This document shows positions 1-10,808 of a stretch of 64,000 nucleotides of DNA, one piece after another. How positions within the stretch are numbered: the first letter of the stretch is position 1; each line of letters opens with the position of its first letter. Location of the stretch: contig JAFQDN010000007.1 of assembly GCA_017415995.1 (NCBI GenBank), positions 36,396 through 100,395 of the forward strand. Direction: 5' to 3'. The translations under genes were made by a program, and so were the position numbers. Origin of the DNA: Akkermansia sp. GTDB lineage: Bacteria; Verrucomicrobiota; Verrucomicrobiia; Verrucomicrobiales; Akkermansiaceae. The notes under the pieces are model-generated. The model saw only the letters and a list, made by a program, of their open reading frames with translations. It was not told where the DNA came from and ran no database searches.

Positions 1-443
1 ATGCGCAGGCATTGTTTCATTCCTTTTGCCGGCGGAAGATAGAAGTGTGGTTTTTTGCCGTACAACAGCAGCCCCACGTTATCCCCGTTGCGGGCTGCGC
101 TGTATGCCAACACGGCTGCAATCCGTGCTGCATATTCCAGCTTGCTGTCCTCAGAGGCGCCTCCTGCGTAGCGCATGGAGGCACTTGCATCCACCGCCAG
201 TAGCAATACTTGTTCACGCTCCTCGTGGAATTTGCGGACGTAGGGGGTGCCGGTGCGTGCCGTAACTTTCCAGTCTATAAAGCGAGGCTCGTCACCTGCT
301 TGGTATTCCCGAAAATCGTCGAATTCCAAGCCTTGACCACGGAAACTGGCCCGGTACTGCCCGGACAACGTGGAGGTGGTGAGTCGGCGCGCCTGTATTT
401 CGATACGGCGCACCTTTTGCATGATTTCCTGCGTTCTATCCAT
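1..443 (-). CDS. DUF58 domain protein (partial, C-terminus beyond window)
   Basis: This open frame runs from an ATG at 443 off the left edge, giving about 147 residues. The N-terminal half contains the DUF58 signature: F-R-G-Q-G-L-E-F-D-D-F-R-E-Y followed by D-E-P-R-F-I-D-W, then an R-T-G-T-P-Y-V-R-K-F-x-E-E segment. After this comes a von Willebrand A-like strand with D-A-S-A-S-M. DUF58 proteins are usually encoded directly downstream of a MoxR ATPase and are thought to act with it in assembling or activating envelope or redox complexes. Here it follows the MoxR gene by 25 nt on the same strand, so the two should form one operon. The substrate is unknown. Family assignment is firm; function is inferred from context. 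Confidence 0.88.
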   Translation of the reverse strand, partial: MDRTQEIMQKVRRIEIQARRLTTSTLSGQYRASFRGQGLEFDDFREYQAGDEPRFIDWKVTARTGTPYVRKFHEEREQVLLLAVDASASMRYAGGASEDSKLEYAARIAAVLAYSAARNGDNVGLLLYGKKPHFYLPPAKGMKQCLR

Positions 444-468
444 GGAGGACCTAGTGGGGAAGGTATGG

Positions 469-1455
469 TTACGGTACCGGAACCTTGGAGAGGATGCTGT
501 CAATAATGTTATCACTGGTGACGTTGGCCGCCTCCGCCTCGTAGGAAAGCAGGATGCGGTGGCGCAAAATATCATGCGCAAGGTCCTTTACGTCCTGCGG
601 GGTTACATACGAGCGTTGGCGGGTGAAGGCCAGTGCTTTGGCTGCCAATGCGATGCTGATGGTGGCGCGGGGAGAGGCGCCGGCGCGTACCATGCTGTCC
701 AGATGTCTGTCCACCTTTTCAGGCGTGCGGGTGGCACGCACTAAGTCTACAATGTAATTTTCCACTGCCGGGTCAATGAAGATGCGGTCCATCAGCGCGC
801 GTGATTCCTCAATTTCCTGTACGGAAACTACGGGAGAGGTTGTGGGTGTGGCCGTCGTGCGGCTCATCATGCTCAGTACTTGCAGCTCTTCATCCCGAGT
901 CGGGTAATCCACTATGACTTTGAACAGGAAACGATCCAATTGCGCTTCCGGCAGTTGGTAGGTGCCTTCTTGCTCAATGGGGTTCTGAGTCGCCAGTACC
1001 AAGAAGGGATTGGGCAGGGCATAACTTGTTTCGCCCAGCGTTACTTGGCGCTCTTGCATGGCTTCCAGCAAAGCACTCTGCACTTTTGCCGGAGCGCGGT
1101 TAATTTCGTCTGCCAGAATCAGGTTGGCAAATACCGGGCCCTTTTTGGCTGCAAACTGACGCGTCTCCGGGTTGTATATCATGGTGCCCAGTAGGTCTGC
1201 AGGTAAAAGGTCCGGCGTAAACTGAATGCGTGAAAACGCGGCGCGCATGGTACCGGCAAGTGCTTTAACGGAGAGCGTTTTGGCAAGTCCGGGCACACCT
1301 TCCAATAGTACGTGTCCCTTGCACAGTAAGCTCAGAATCAATCGGTTTACCAGTTGTTTCTGCCCCACCAACACGCGCGACATTTCCATCTTGATTGCAC
1401 TGACCCAGCCGGATTTTTGCGCAATCTCTTCGTTGTATACCTGTGTGTTCATCAT
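469..1455 (-). CDS. MoxR-family AAA+ ATPase
   Basis: A 328-residue AAA+ ATPase of normal MoxR length. The Walker A motif G-V-P-G-L-A-K-T lies near residues 53-60 and Walker B appears as L-I-L-A-D-E-I-N-R-A-P near residue 113. The sensor-type stretch L-A-T-Q-N-P-I-E-Q-E-G-T-Y-Q-L-P-E-A-Q-L is diagnostic of the family. MoxR proteins act as chaperone-like ATPases with von Willebrand A partners. The partner here is the DUF58 protein just downstream. The start is one of two adjacent ATGs at 1450-1455. A promoter with TTGAAA, a 17-bp spacer and TATCCT lies 14 nt upstream, separating this operon from the membrane protein gene above it. Confidence 0.93.
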   Translation of the reverse strand: MMNTQVYNEEIAQKSGWVSAIKMEMSRVLVGQKQLVNRLILSLLCKGHVLLEGVPGLAKTLSVKALAGTMRAAFSRIQFTPDLLPADLLGTMIYNPETRQFAAKKGPVFANLILADEINRAPAKVQSALLEAMQERQVTLGETSYALPNPFLVLATQNPIEQEGTYQLPEAQLDRFLFKVIVDYPTRDEELQVLSMMSRTTATPTTSPVVSVQEIEESRALMDRIFIDPAVENYIVDLVRATRTPEKVDRHLDSMVRAGASPRATISIALAAKALAFTRQRSYVTPQDVKDLAHDILRHRILLSYEAEAANVTSDNIIDSILSKVPVP

Positions 1456-1469
1456 CGTTGTTTGCTATG

Positions 1470-1498
1470 AGGATAGCACGCCACACAGCGTATTTCAA
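1470..1498 (-). promoter_or_regulatory. Predicted sigma70-type promoter of the moxR-DUF58 operon
   Basis: On the minus strand TTGAAA (1493-1498) and TATCCT (1470-1475) are separated by 17 bp. The start codon follows 14 nt after the -10, so the leader would be about 7 nt. Confidence 0.5.
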
Positions 1499-1580
1499 GC
1501 TATATGTGTGTCCTCTTGCTGATTTGGACACCCCGCCCCGCCTCTCTGTGCAAAATATGTCGGAGTTTTTCGGAAAACAG

Positions 1581-3080
1581 TTAAAGGCCGCCGTTTCCCA
1601 GTTTGATGATGACATCCCGTTGATTGTGCTGCACGCTGCCCGTGGCGGGCCAAGCAGGCATTTGCCGGAGAATATCCGCATTTTCTGATAGTTCCGTTGG
1701 CGTTGCTATGCGCATTCTGCTGAGTTTGTACGTTTTGAGGTAGTACTTGAGGAGGTAGAGCGAACGCAGCTGCGGAGCATTGTCTTTGGAGGGAAAATCA
1801 GGCTCACCACACAAAATAATGGTGCTGTCCGGCGGCAATCCTGCCTGTGTGGAAAGTGCCGTGGCTTGCGCGCGTATCGTCCTGAGCTCCGCCACGCAGA
1901 TGTCATGCTCTAATGCTTCATTTTTAGCTTTATCGGAGGTGATGTAGGCCGCTTTCATGAGCATGAAAGGTGCAAAAAGAAGAAAGACCTTTTTGGCAAA
2001 GTCCGGGAATAGCGGGGCGGATAACGCCCAGAGGGTTGCTACTGCTATGGGTTCTGCCAATAAAGTGCGTGGAGGCTGTTGCTGCAATAATATGATGATG
2101 AGGCAGTGGGGAAGCACCCAAAGAGCAAGCAACAGGATGTACCGGAGTATTACGGATGTTCCCGTTTTTGATTTCCATATATGCACGCTGATGAGCACCA
2201 ATGGAATGATGGCGGTAGCATAAACCCATTGCCCGGTGTATATGCGGCCTAACTGGCTCCAGAATATGTAGCGGAAAACATGTGCAACCGTACTGAGTTT
2301 GTCGGCAAAATCTCCTTGCAGGAAAGCGCTCCAGCCGGTAAGTTGTTGCTGGTAGCCTGTTGCATACCGAATGTGCTCATCTGTAACTATAGGCAACTGC
2401 ATGGTGAGTTGTTTGATTCCCCACCATAGCACAATGGCACTGAGGCTTACCACTGCCAGCTTGCCGAAGCGGTGCAGAAGACCTTTACGTCCTTGAGCTT
2501 GCAGCTGCATTTGCAGTTCCACTGCCAACCACAGTGTCCCGAAATAAAAACAAGTGGCTTGGTAGGTACCGAGCGCGAAGGCCGTGCACAGGATGGAGCC
2601 TATTATTGCAGCTTTGCCTTGTTGCGTAAGCAACCAAATGGCCGCCGTTACCACCAAAAGAGAGGCTGCGCATGCATCACTCTGGAATGCGTACTGATGC
2701 ATGTACGCATATTGGGTGCAGCCCAGATAAAAGGCACAATATATGAGCTTGGAGAATGTACCTTGCAAGCGGAGTAGCTCTGTTTGCCATACCACTGTTA
2801 CTGCTGTACAAATGCCCGCTGTTATTCCGGCGGCATACAGGCATGCTCCTTCTCCGAACATGTACCGCCAAAGCACGATTCCCCAGCGCCCTGCTGCTGC
2901 ATACAACCCGGTTTCTTCTCCCCGGAAATCGTACACTTCATCTTGGTGTAGTCCCAAGCGCAGTATCATGTATCCATTGATGAGCAAGTACACCAACAAC
3001 ACCAAAACAACCCACGGCGCTGTTTTTTTGATTTTTTCCATCAGTGTTGTGTCTGTCAGTGCTTGCTGTTGTGTTGTCAT
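1581..3080 (-). CDS. Polytopic membrane protein, GtrII-like glucosyltransferase candidate
   Basis: A 499-residue protein with about ten predicted membrane segments, the first at residues 22-42 after a cytosolic N-terminus. A charged loop with H-Q-D-E-V-Y-D-F-R-G-E-E lies just after the first segment, where GT-C-type membrane glycosyltransferases carry an acidic catalytic loop. Overall size and topology resemble the GtrII family, which transfers glucosyl groups from a lipid carrier to surface polysaccharide. The C-terminal 100 residues look soluble. No partner GtrA or GtrB gene is adjacent. The assignment rests on topology and the acidic loop only. A promoter with TTGCAA, 16 bp and TATAAT lies upstream, giving a leader of about 19 nt. 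Confidence 0.6.
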   Translation of the reverse strand: MTTQQQALTDTTLMEKIKKTAPWVVLVLLVYLLINGYMILRLGLHQDEVYDFRGEETGLYAAAGRWGIVLWRYMFGEGACLYAAGITAGICTAVTVVWQTELLRLQGTFSKLIYCAFYLGCTQYAYMHQYAFQSDACAASLLVVTAAIWLLTQQGKAAIIGSILCTAFALGTYQATCFYFGTLWLAVELQMQLQAQGRKGLLHRFGKLAVVSLSAIVLWWGIKQLTMQLPIVTDEHIRYATGYQQQLTGWSAFLQGDFADKLSTVAHVFRYIFWSQLGRIYTGQWVYATAIIPLVLISVHIWKSKTGTSVILRYILLLALWVLPHCLIIILLQQQPPRTLLAEPIAVATLWALSAPLFPDFAKKVFLLFAPFMLMKAAYITSDKAKNEALEHDICVAELRTIRAQATALSTQAGLPPDSTIILCGEPDFPSKDNAPQLRSLYLLKYYLKTYKLSRMRIATPTELSENADILRQMPAWPATGSVQHNQRDVIIKLGNGGL

Positions 3081-3105
3081 AATATACTGCTAATATCCCG
3101 GCGTT

Positions 3106-3133
3106 ATTATAATGTGCTCTGCTGTTTTTGCAA
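3106..3133 (-). promoter_or_regulatory. Predicted promoter of the GtrII-like gene
   Basis: Minus strand TTGCAA (3128-3133), a 16-bp spacer and a perfect TATAAT (3106-3111), ending 25 nt before the ATG at 3080. This is one of the best consensus promoters in the window. Confidence 0.65.
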
Positions 3134-3211
3134 GCGTTTTCTAAGCACGACTGTCAGTGCTTTTATTAAAATAGTTACAAAAATTAAATAAAAGTGTGAC
3201 ATTTTGTGATT

Positions 3212-3241
3212 TTGTGCTGTGCAGTGGGGCAAAAATATAGT
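3212..3241 (+). promoter_or_regulatory. Possible promoter of the LolA-like gene
   Basis: TTGTGC (3212-3217), an 18-bp spacer and TATAGT (3236-3241), ending 13 nt before the ATG at 3255. The -35 is weak. Confidence 0.35.
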
Positions 3242-3254
3242 AATATGCGTGTGT

Positions 3255-3971
3255 ATGAAGAAGTTATTGTCAAAAATTTTTGTGTTGGGCGCAGCATTTG
3301 CGGGGCTGATGTCTCCGGTAGGTGCTGAGGAGATTACGGCGGATGGTTTGCTGAGTGCCATGCGAGATATGACGGTAAGCCAAGGCAACAAGGACGTAAT
3401 GGGTAGCATCCGCAAGGGGAGAAACAAAATTCCGTTCAGTCTGAGTGCTCGTGGCGAGACCATCGTGTTCCAATATAAGCAGGGCAATGCCTGGAATCGC
3501 TTCGATGTAAGGATTAATGCTCGCAATGTGGATTTGATTCGCGTCGTGAAAGGAAAAGCTGAGGTGCTGGCACCTGCAAACTATACCACTCCTATTGCCG
3601 GAACCGATGTCTGCTATGAGGATTTGTCACTCCGTTTCCTGTATTGGAAAGGCGGAAAGATTATCAACGATTCTGCCAATTCTCGCGTGAAAGGACGGGA
3701 TTGCTACATTGTGGAGGTAGCCAATCCCAATCCCCGCATCGGGCAGTTCGGCTGGGTCCGCATGTGGGTGGATAAGGAAAACGGTACCACTTGGCAAATT
3801 GATGGCCACGGTTTGGATGGTAAGCTTAAAAAGCGTTTTACCATTACTTCCGTTCAAAAATTGGATGATGGTTCCTGGTTCTTCAAACAGATGAAACTCG
3901 AGGTAAAAGATCCTAAGAATCCGTCCACCAACTTGTCTATCAATTATATGGAAATGCAGGATTTGAAGTAA
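3255..3971 (+). CDS. Exported LolA-like outer-membrane lipoprotein-sorting protein
   Basis: A 238-residue protein starting M-K-K-L-L-S-K-I-F with a clear signal peptide, cleaved probably after V-G-A near residue 24. An in-frame upstream codon exists, but the signal peptide begins at 3255, so this start is preferred. The mature part has alternating beta strands, with W-N-R-F-D-V-R, G-R-D-C-Y-I-V-E-V and W-V-R-M-W-V-D motifs. These fit the LolA-like family often annotated as outer membrane lipoprotein-sorting protein (TP0789 type). Such proteins bind lipidated or hydrophobic ligands in the periplasm. No Lol machinery gene is adjacent. The family call is moderately secure and the ligand is unknown. 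Confidence 0.75.
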   Translation: MKKLLSKIFVLGAAFAGLMSPVGAEEITADGLLSAMRDMTVSQGNKDVMGSIRKGRNKIPFSLSARGETIVFQYKQGNAWNRFDVRINARNVDLIRVVKGKAEVLAPANYTTPIAGTDVCYEDLSLRFLYWKGGKIINDSANSRVKGRDCYIVEVANPNPRIGQFGWVRMWVDKENGTTWQIDGHGLDGKLKKRFTITSVQKLDDGSWFFKQMKLEVKDPKNPSTNLSINYMEMQDLK

Positions 3972-3984
3972 GCTCTTTCTTCTG

Positions 3985-4015
3985 TTTACCCCCGTTCGCG
4001 CCGAATGGGGGTAAA
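3985..4015. terminator. Strong hairpin after the LolA-like gene
   Basis: TTTACCCCC (3985-3993) pairs perfectly with GGGGGTAAA (4007-4015). The inner bases extend the stem by about five pairs, leaving a 3-nt loop. There is no downstream T tract, so termination efficiency is uncertain. An ATG lies inside the hairpin and is unlikely to be a start codon. Confidence 0.6.
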
Positions 4016-4034
4016 TACTATATACGCGGCAGGT

Positions 4035-4646
4035 ATGGGTAAATTTTGTGTCAGGTTTGCAGTGCTGGTTACTCCGGTTGCCGTTTTTGCGTATGTGGCG
4101 CATGATGCAATCCGTGCATATACAACAGGAACGCCGTGGTTTGAGTTGTGGTGGGTTATTGTTGCAGCCTTAGCTGTAGGATTGTGGGAGGGAATTGCTT
4201 TTCGGGCATGGGTGTTGCCTTTGTTTGCCCGTGCCGTAGGAAATGCTGTGTATGGGGGAGGGCATTATTCAGCTGCGGATGATGCGCCCGTGGCACTTGC
4301 TGAGCGTATTCGAGCGGAAAAAGACAGGGAAATGTTGGCTCAGTTATACAAACTTGTGCGGCAAGATGCCGGGCGCTCTCGCTGCTGGTCGGAATTAGCT
4401 GATGTTTTGCTCCATGTGTTTGCAGACCCCCATGAGGCTGTTGCTGTGTTGGTGGAGGGTGCGGATTGTGTGTCTGATGCTCAGGACCGCGCCATGCTTT
4501 TGTTCCGTGCTGCCGGTATGCGCTATCGAGAACTGAGGGATTCCAGCGGTGCGCGGGAGCTGTATGAATTGACGGCGCAACGTTTTCCTCGTACTGTATA
4601 CGGCCAACGCGCTGCCCGGCTCATGCGTGATTCGACCCTTCTGTAA
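4035..4646 (+). CDS. Membrane protein with a cytoplasmic TPR-like helical domain
   Basis: A 203-residue protein not recognised as a named family. Two hydrophobic segments, about residues 5-25 and 40-70, form an N-terminal membrane anchor. The remaining 120 residues are helical and spaced like tetratricopeptide repeats, with W-S-E-L-A-D-V-L-L and S-G-A-R-E-L-Y-E-L-T segments. The ending with Y-G-Q-R-A-A-R-L-M is typical of TPR capping helices in which a preceding repeat handles complex assembly. The upstream in-frame ATG at 4005 sits in the terminator hairpin, so 4035 is preferred. It is transcribed alone between a hairpin and a convergent small gene. Function is unknown. Confidence 0.7.
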   Translation: MGKFCVRFAVLVTPVAVFAYVAHDAIRAYTTGTPWFELWWVIVAALAVGLWEGIAFRAWVLPLFARAVGNAVYGGGHYSAADDAPVALAERIRAEKDREMLAQLYKLVRQDAGRSRCWSELADVLLHVFADPHEAVAVLVEGADCVSDAQDRAMLLFRAAGMRYRELRDSSGARELYELTAQRFPRTVYGQRAARLMRDSTLL

Positions 4647-4667
4647 AGTCTCCGAAATTCAGGCAAC

Positions 4668-4694
4668 AAAAAACCTCCGCCCTTGTGTGGGTGG
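4668..4694 (-). terminator. Weak terminator of the small exported peptide gene
   Basis: On the minus strand a short GC-rich stem of the form CCACCC...GGGCGG with one mismatch is followed directly by six T residues. It lies 80 nt downstream of the 33-residue reading frame. Confidence 0.4.
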
Positions 4695-4774
4695 AAGATT
4701 TGTACGTCTTTGCAGACTATTGAGCGTCTCGTCCTTGTCGAGGGTAGTTGCTCGGTATGTGCTCAGCGGCTGCA

Positions 4775-4876
4775 TCAGCGGCACACGGCAACCGGCGCTT
4801 CCGGAGTGGGCGGCAGCGTGTTGGCAGCAGCAGTAACAGCAGTGAGACCGAGAATAATGGCGATTGTCTTGATCAT
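4775..4876 (-). CDS. Small exported peptide (33 aa)
   Basis: A very short frame preceded by one of the few good Shine-Dalgarno sequences in the window: GGAAGGA ending 9 nt before the ATG on the minus strand. The peptide starts M-I-K-T-I-A-I-I-L-G-L, has an alanine-rich hydrophobic core and a cleavage-like A-A-A-N site. It ends in a short proline-rich tail with one cysteine near the C-terminus. It could be a tiny exported peptide or a lipoprotein-like remnant. The strong ribosome-binding site, signal-like sequence and downstream T-rich hairpin argue that it is real. Function is unknown. Confidence 0.5.
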   Translation of the reverse strand: MIKTIAIILGLTAVTAAANTLPPTPEAPVAVCR

Positions 4877-5125
4877 TTCGACTTGTTCCTTCCTTGCGAT
4901 TTTGGTTCGTGTCTTTGCCCTCGTAGGAGGGCGCGCTAATCATACTCTTTTTTTCTATAACGTCAAGAGAAAATTCTGCAAAAAATGACTAAAAAATATT
5001 TTTTTTGTATTTTTTTTGCTTCGTATTAAAATTCGGACATCTTACCCCCCAAAAAAAATGCAGTCGGGAAGTTTGCTTTTTTCAGACCGGAAAAGCCTAG
5101 TCCCGTGGGTAGAGTGCGCGCAGTG

Positions 5126-6256
5126 TCAGCGTCTGCGGCGTCGTGGCTTGGTGGGGGTGGGTTTGCGCTTATTTTGCTTTTTGTTTTTGTTGGATTTGTC
5201 GTCCTTTTTCGGGGTGGGCGCAGCGGGCTTGGGTTTAGGCGCAGGCAGGGTAACGGCTTCCTCTTCCGGGCGGGAGGGTTTGAGCTCCGCTTTAACGCTG
5301 ATGGCGGAGCAGAACGCAGCAATGCCATCAGCAAGTCCGGTTACAAGCTCGGCGCGGTAATCATTGCCTGCCAGAGCGGAGGCCTCTTGTTTGTGCGTGG
5401 CATAACCCACCTGTACAAGAGCAGCCGGGCAATTAACCGTATTGAGGAGCGAATAATGTGAACGCCTGCAAGCCCCGTCGGCTGCATTGGTGGAGTTGAG
5501 TACGTGGGAGTGCAGGGCAAAAGCCAGTGCTATGTTGGCTGCATCGTGTCGGTGGGCTTCCAAGGCGCGGCTGTTGGGCTCCAGCGGGGCTGCGGTGTAG
5601 GTTTCTATACCGCGAATGTCGGAGCGTCCGCTGTTGACATGAAGGCTGATGAAAATCGCAGCCGGAGCCTCCCGGGCAGTGCGAACACGCTCTGCGTCAG
5701 CCAAATCCTGGTCCGTGTTGCGAGTCAGGATGACGTGCAGTCCGCGCTTTTCCAATTCGCGTGCGAGGGCTAAGGCAATGTTGAGTGTGCAGTCCGCTTC
5801 ACAAAGCCATTCCGACTTATTGCCGGGGTCCGAGCCACCGTGTCCGGGATCAATGACAACGGTTCGCACCTCGCGGCGTTCTGCAATGTAGGTGGGGCGC
5901 AGGATGGGGTCTATGAGCTTAACGAAGTCCGTTTTGGAAATCAACAGCTCTCCGTTGTTGCTTTTGATGATGGGGTGCGATAATCTGCAACGGTAGCCGG
6001 CAACTATCAGCTCCATGGATTGGGTGTTGAATACTAATCTGAATGAGGAATTGCCGATGGTGTGCAGGTGCGGAGAGGCGGTGTCGATGGGGCGCAGTTT
6101 GTAAAAGCTGCGCAACTGCTCCAAGGAGTAGTACTCACGCTCATTGATGGTGGTTACTGCCCATTCCGCTGCTGTCTCTTGAGCGCGTGCCGACATTCCG
6201 GTGATGAGTGCCGGAAGTAGGAGAATACATGCGCTGAGTACTGCCCGAAGCTTCAT
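5126..6256 (-). CDS. Exported N-acetylmuramoyl-L-alanine amidase (Amidase_3) with altered catalytic Glu
   Basis: A 376-residue protein with a signal peptide cleaved near A-R-A (residue 25). An N-terminal region of about 100 residues precedes the Amidase_3 domain (residues 130-320). The zinc ligands expected for the family are visible: H139 in D-P-G-H-G-G, E153 and H206 in S-L-H-V-N-S. The catalytic glutamate normally found in L-V-E-x-G-F-x-S-N is replaced by Gln282 in L-V-Q-V-G-Y-A-T-H (codon at 5411-5413). Activity may therefore be lost or changed. The last 40 residues are rich in Lys, Pro and Arg and end in five Arg, suggesting binding to an anionic polymer. It lies 20 nt downstream of a paralogue with intact residues, probably in one operon. 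Confidence 0.93.
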   Translation of the reverse strand: MKLRAVLSACILLLPALITGMSARAQETAAEWAVTTINEREYYSLEQLRSFYKLRPIDTASPHLHTIGNSSFRLVFNTQSMELIVAGYRCRLSHPIIKSNNGELLISKTDFVKLIDPILRPTYIAERREVRTVVIDPGHGGSDPGNKSEWLCEADCTLNIALALARELEKRGLHVILTRNTDQDLADAERVRTAREAPAAIFISLHVNSGRSDIRGIETYTAAPLEPNSRALEAHRHDAANIALAFALHSHVLNSTNAADGACRRSHYSLLNTVNCPAALVQVGYATHKQEASALAGNDYRAELVTGLADGIAAFCSAISVKAELKPSRPEEEAVTLPAPKPKPAAPTPKKDDKSNKNKKQNKRKPTPTKPRRRRR

Positions 6257-6276
6257 GAAAATGCCACCGAGTGGGG

Positions 6277-7344
6277 TTATCTGAGGCGTGTGGTGCCTCG
6301 GTATTTATTGCTGCCGCCGTGAATGCTGCCTCCTCCGGAGCGCGTGTTGCGTGTTTTGAGCGGTTTGCTCTGGATGGTGGCAATATAGCTGAGTATGCCC
6401 TGCGCCAAGCTATCTGCCAATTTGTCTTGGTAGGCGGGGGTGGAAATCAGGCGTCCTTCCTCCGGGTTGGAGACAAAGCCTCCTTCAAACAAAATGGCGG
6501 GGCGTGTAATGGTGCAGAGTACGGAAAAACGCGCACGCTGAATCCCGCGGTCTATGGCACCGGTGTTGCGGATGGCGCGGCTGTGCACGGCTGTGGCCAA
6601 TGCAATGTTGGCACTGTCTTGGTTGTTGCCGGCCAAGGCCTCGCGTCGGCGTGTTCTGGCAAAGGGTGAGGTTGTGCCGTGCGGAGCCAGGGTAAAGGTT
6701 TCTATTCCCTTGGCCGCGCGTCGCCCGGAGTTGTGATGAATGCTTACAAATAAGCAATTGGGTGTTTGGTTGGCAATGGCTACACGTTGCCCGAGGGTCA
6801 GGAAGAAATCCTTATCACGCGTCATCACAACTTTCAGCCCGGCTTTTTCCAGTCTAACCTTGAGCCTGCGCGCCACGGAAAGGTTGCAGTCTTTCTCTCT
6901 TGCCCAGGGGCTGACGGCGCCGGCATCATGCCCGCCGTGCCCGGCATCAATGACTACTGTGGTAATGATACCCTTCTGCTTATTGTGTACGGGGCGCAGA
7001 ACGGGATCCACCAGTTTTTTCATATCCACCGCTGAAATGAGCAATTCTCCGTTATGTTCGCGGATGGGGAAGGAAAGGATGTAGCGGTAGTTGTTGACGT
7101 AAAAATCCTGTTTGCCGGCTTTAACGGAAATGGTGTGGGCTTTGGAACCGTAATTCTTAAAGCCGGGGCGTCCTTCTTTCGGTACGTATCTGTAGAACTT
7201 GCAGACATCCGTCATCTCCACATATTCAACGCCGTCCACCTTCCAAATTTGCCAGTCATCGCTATCGGCCTGTGCAATGAACCCGCTTGCCGGCCACAGC
7301 AGTAGCACCAGCATCAGTTCCAGATATCGCAACAAATTCCGCAT
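6277..7344 (-). CDS. Exported N-acetylmuramoyl-L-alanine amidase (Amidase_3)
   Basis: A 355-residue paralogue of the downstream gene. It has a signal peptide cleaved near residue 25 and the same N-terminal domain. The Amidase_3 domain has H136 in D-A-G-H-G-G, E150, H203 in S-I-H-H-N-S and the catalytic E287 in L-F-E-G-G-F-V-S-N-P-E-E. All four key residues are present, so it should cleave the amide bond between MurNAc and the stem peptide in periplasmic peptidoglycan. No SPOR or LysM domain is seen. The promoter has TTGCCA, 18 bp and TAGCAT ending 6 nt before the ATG, so the transcript should be leaderless and should extend into the second amidase gene. Confidence 0.95.
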   Translation of the reverse strand: MRNLLRYLELMLVLLLWPASGFIAQADSDDWQIWKVDGVEYVEMTDVCKFYRYVPKEGRPGFKNYGSKAHTISVKAGKQDFYVNNYRYILSFPIREHNGELLISAVDMKKLVDPVLRPVHNKQKGIITTVVIDAGHGGHDAGAVSPWAREKDCNLSVARRLKVRLEKAGLKVVMTRDKDFFLTLGQRVAIANQTPNCLFVSIHHNSGRRAAKGIETFTLAPHGTTSPFARTRRREALAGNNQDSANIALATAVHSRAIRNTGAIDRGIQRARFSVLCTITRPAILFEGGFVSNPEEGRLISTPAYQDKLADSLAQGILSYIATIQSKPLKTRNTRSGGGSIHGGSNKYRGTTRLR

Positions 7345-7350
7345 GCCTCC

Positions 7351-7380
7351 ATGCTAACATGTGTACCCTGTATTTGGCAA
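7351..7380 (-). promoter_or_regulatory. Predicted leaderless promoter of the amidase pair
   Basis: Minus strand TTGCCA (7375-7380), an 18-bp spacer and TAGCAT (7351-7356). Only 6 nt separate the -10 from the ATG at 7344, so transcription should begin at or next to the start codon. Confidence 0.55.
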
Positions 7381-7404
7381 GGCAAAATTCTGACAACAGA
7401 CACA

Positions 7405-7436
7405 CAAAAAAAGGCCGCTGTGGGGTGCCACAGCGG
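7405..7436 (-). terminator. Rho-independent terminator after the acnA/flavin reductase operon
   Basis: CCGCTGTGG (minus strand) pairs perfectly with CCACAGCGG around a 4-nt loop (stem 7415-7436). Seven or eight T residues follow at 7405-7412. This is a textbook intrinsic terminator for the genes ending at 7461. Confidence 0.9.
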
Positions 7437-7460
7437 TCCTTGGTAAAATGTTAACGCCAT

Positions 7461-7967
7461 TCAGCGCACCAAAGTGCTCATAATCTCACATATGTACACC
7501 TTGTGGAGAGGGTTAGTGGGGTCATACCACTGAGGGGAAACCTCTGAAAAGTCCATGAAGTCCGACTCCTGCATGGTGGCAACCGCCATCTTGCGGCACT
7601 CCAGTACTAAGTCTGCATCTTCCATGGCTACAAGCCCGCTTTCCGTGGTTATGGGGTTGAGTGCCGTGGAGGCCATTTTATCTACATCCCGCCCGGAGTT
7701 ACGACCGCAGAATATGAGGTCCTCGCGGTATTTTTCCGGCATAAAGGAGAGGGTGAAGGCCGGTTGCTCATCCAAAAAAGCGGCGGTGTGACGATTGGGG
7801 CGCACAAAGACAAAAGCAACGGGACGGTTCCACAGGAAGCCGAGGCCTCCCCAGCTGGCCGTCATGCAGTTGAATGCCTGAGGCGTGCCCGCCGTGATAA
7901 GCATCCACTGCTTGCCGATGAGTTCTGCCGGATTCTGTTGCAGTGAGGTGAAGTTAATTTTGTTCAT
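7461..7967 (-). CDS. Flavin reductase-like FMN-binding split-barrel protein
   Basis: A 168-residue protein of the flavin reductase-like family. It shows the pattern W-M-L-I-T-A-G followed by F-N-C-M-T-A-S-W-G-G-L-G-F-L-W-N-R-P-V-A, where the family places N-x-M-T-x-S-W and binds FMN. Later come V-R-P-N-R-H-T and F-T-L-S-F. The T-L-S-F and C-G-R-N-S-G-R-D segments also match this group. The biological acceptor cannot be told from sequence. It starts 14 nt after the acnA stop codon and is probably co-transcribed. A possible extra promoter (TTCTGA, 16 bp, TATACA, 6 nt to ATG) overlaps the end of acnA. Confidence 0.85.
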   Translation of the reverse strand: MNKINFTSLQQNPAELIGKQWMLITAGTPQAFNCMTASWGGLGFLWNRPVAFVFVRPNRHTAAFLDEQPAFTLSFMPEKYREDLIFCGRNSGRDVDKMASTALNPITTESGLVAMEDADLVLECRKMAVATMQESDFMDFSEVSPQWYDPTNPLHKVYICEIMSTLVR

Positions 7968-7981
7968 ATACGTTGTATATA

Positions 7982-10699
<2,718 letters not shown>

Positions 10700-10740
10700 C
10701 TTTCGTTCTTTGCCGTGGTGAAAATAATAATACGCGCACA

Positions 10741-10768
10741 AGTATACTCTTTTATTTTCATATTGCAA
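10741..10768 (-). promoter_or_regulatory. Predicted acnA promoter
   Basis: Minus strand TTGCAA (10763-10768), a 16-bp spacer and TATACT (10741-10746). The -10 lies 41 nt before the chosen acnA start, so this gene has a real leader. Confidence 0.6.
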
Positions 10769-10808
10769 GCATGAAAAACGCTCCCGTTATTTATCCGGAT
10801 GCGTTTGG

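Noticed and set aside
4005..4034. ATG at 4005 as start of the TPR-like membrane protein
   Set aside because: It lies inside a perfect hairpin and has no promoter or ribosome-binding site; 4035 is used.
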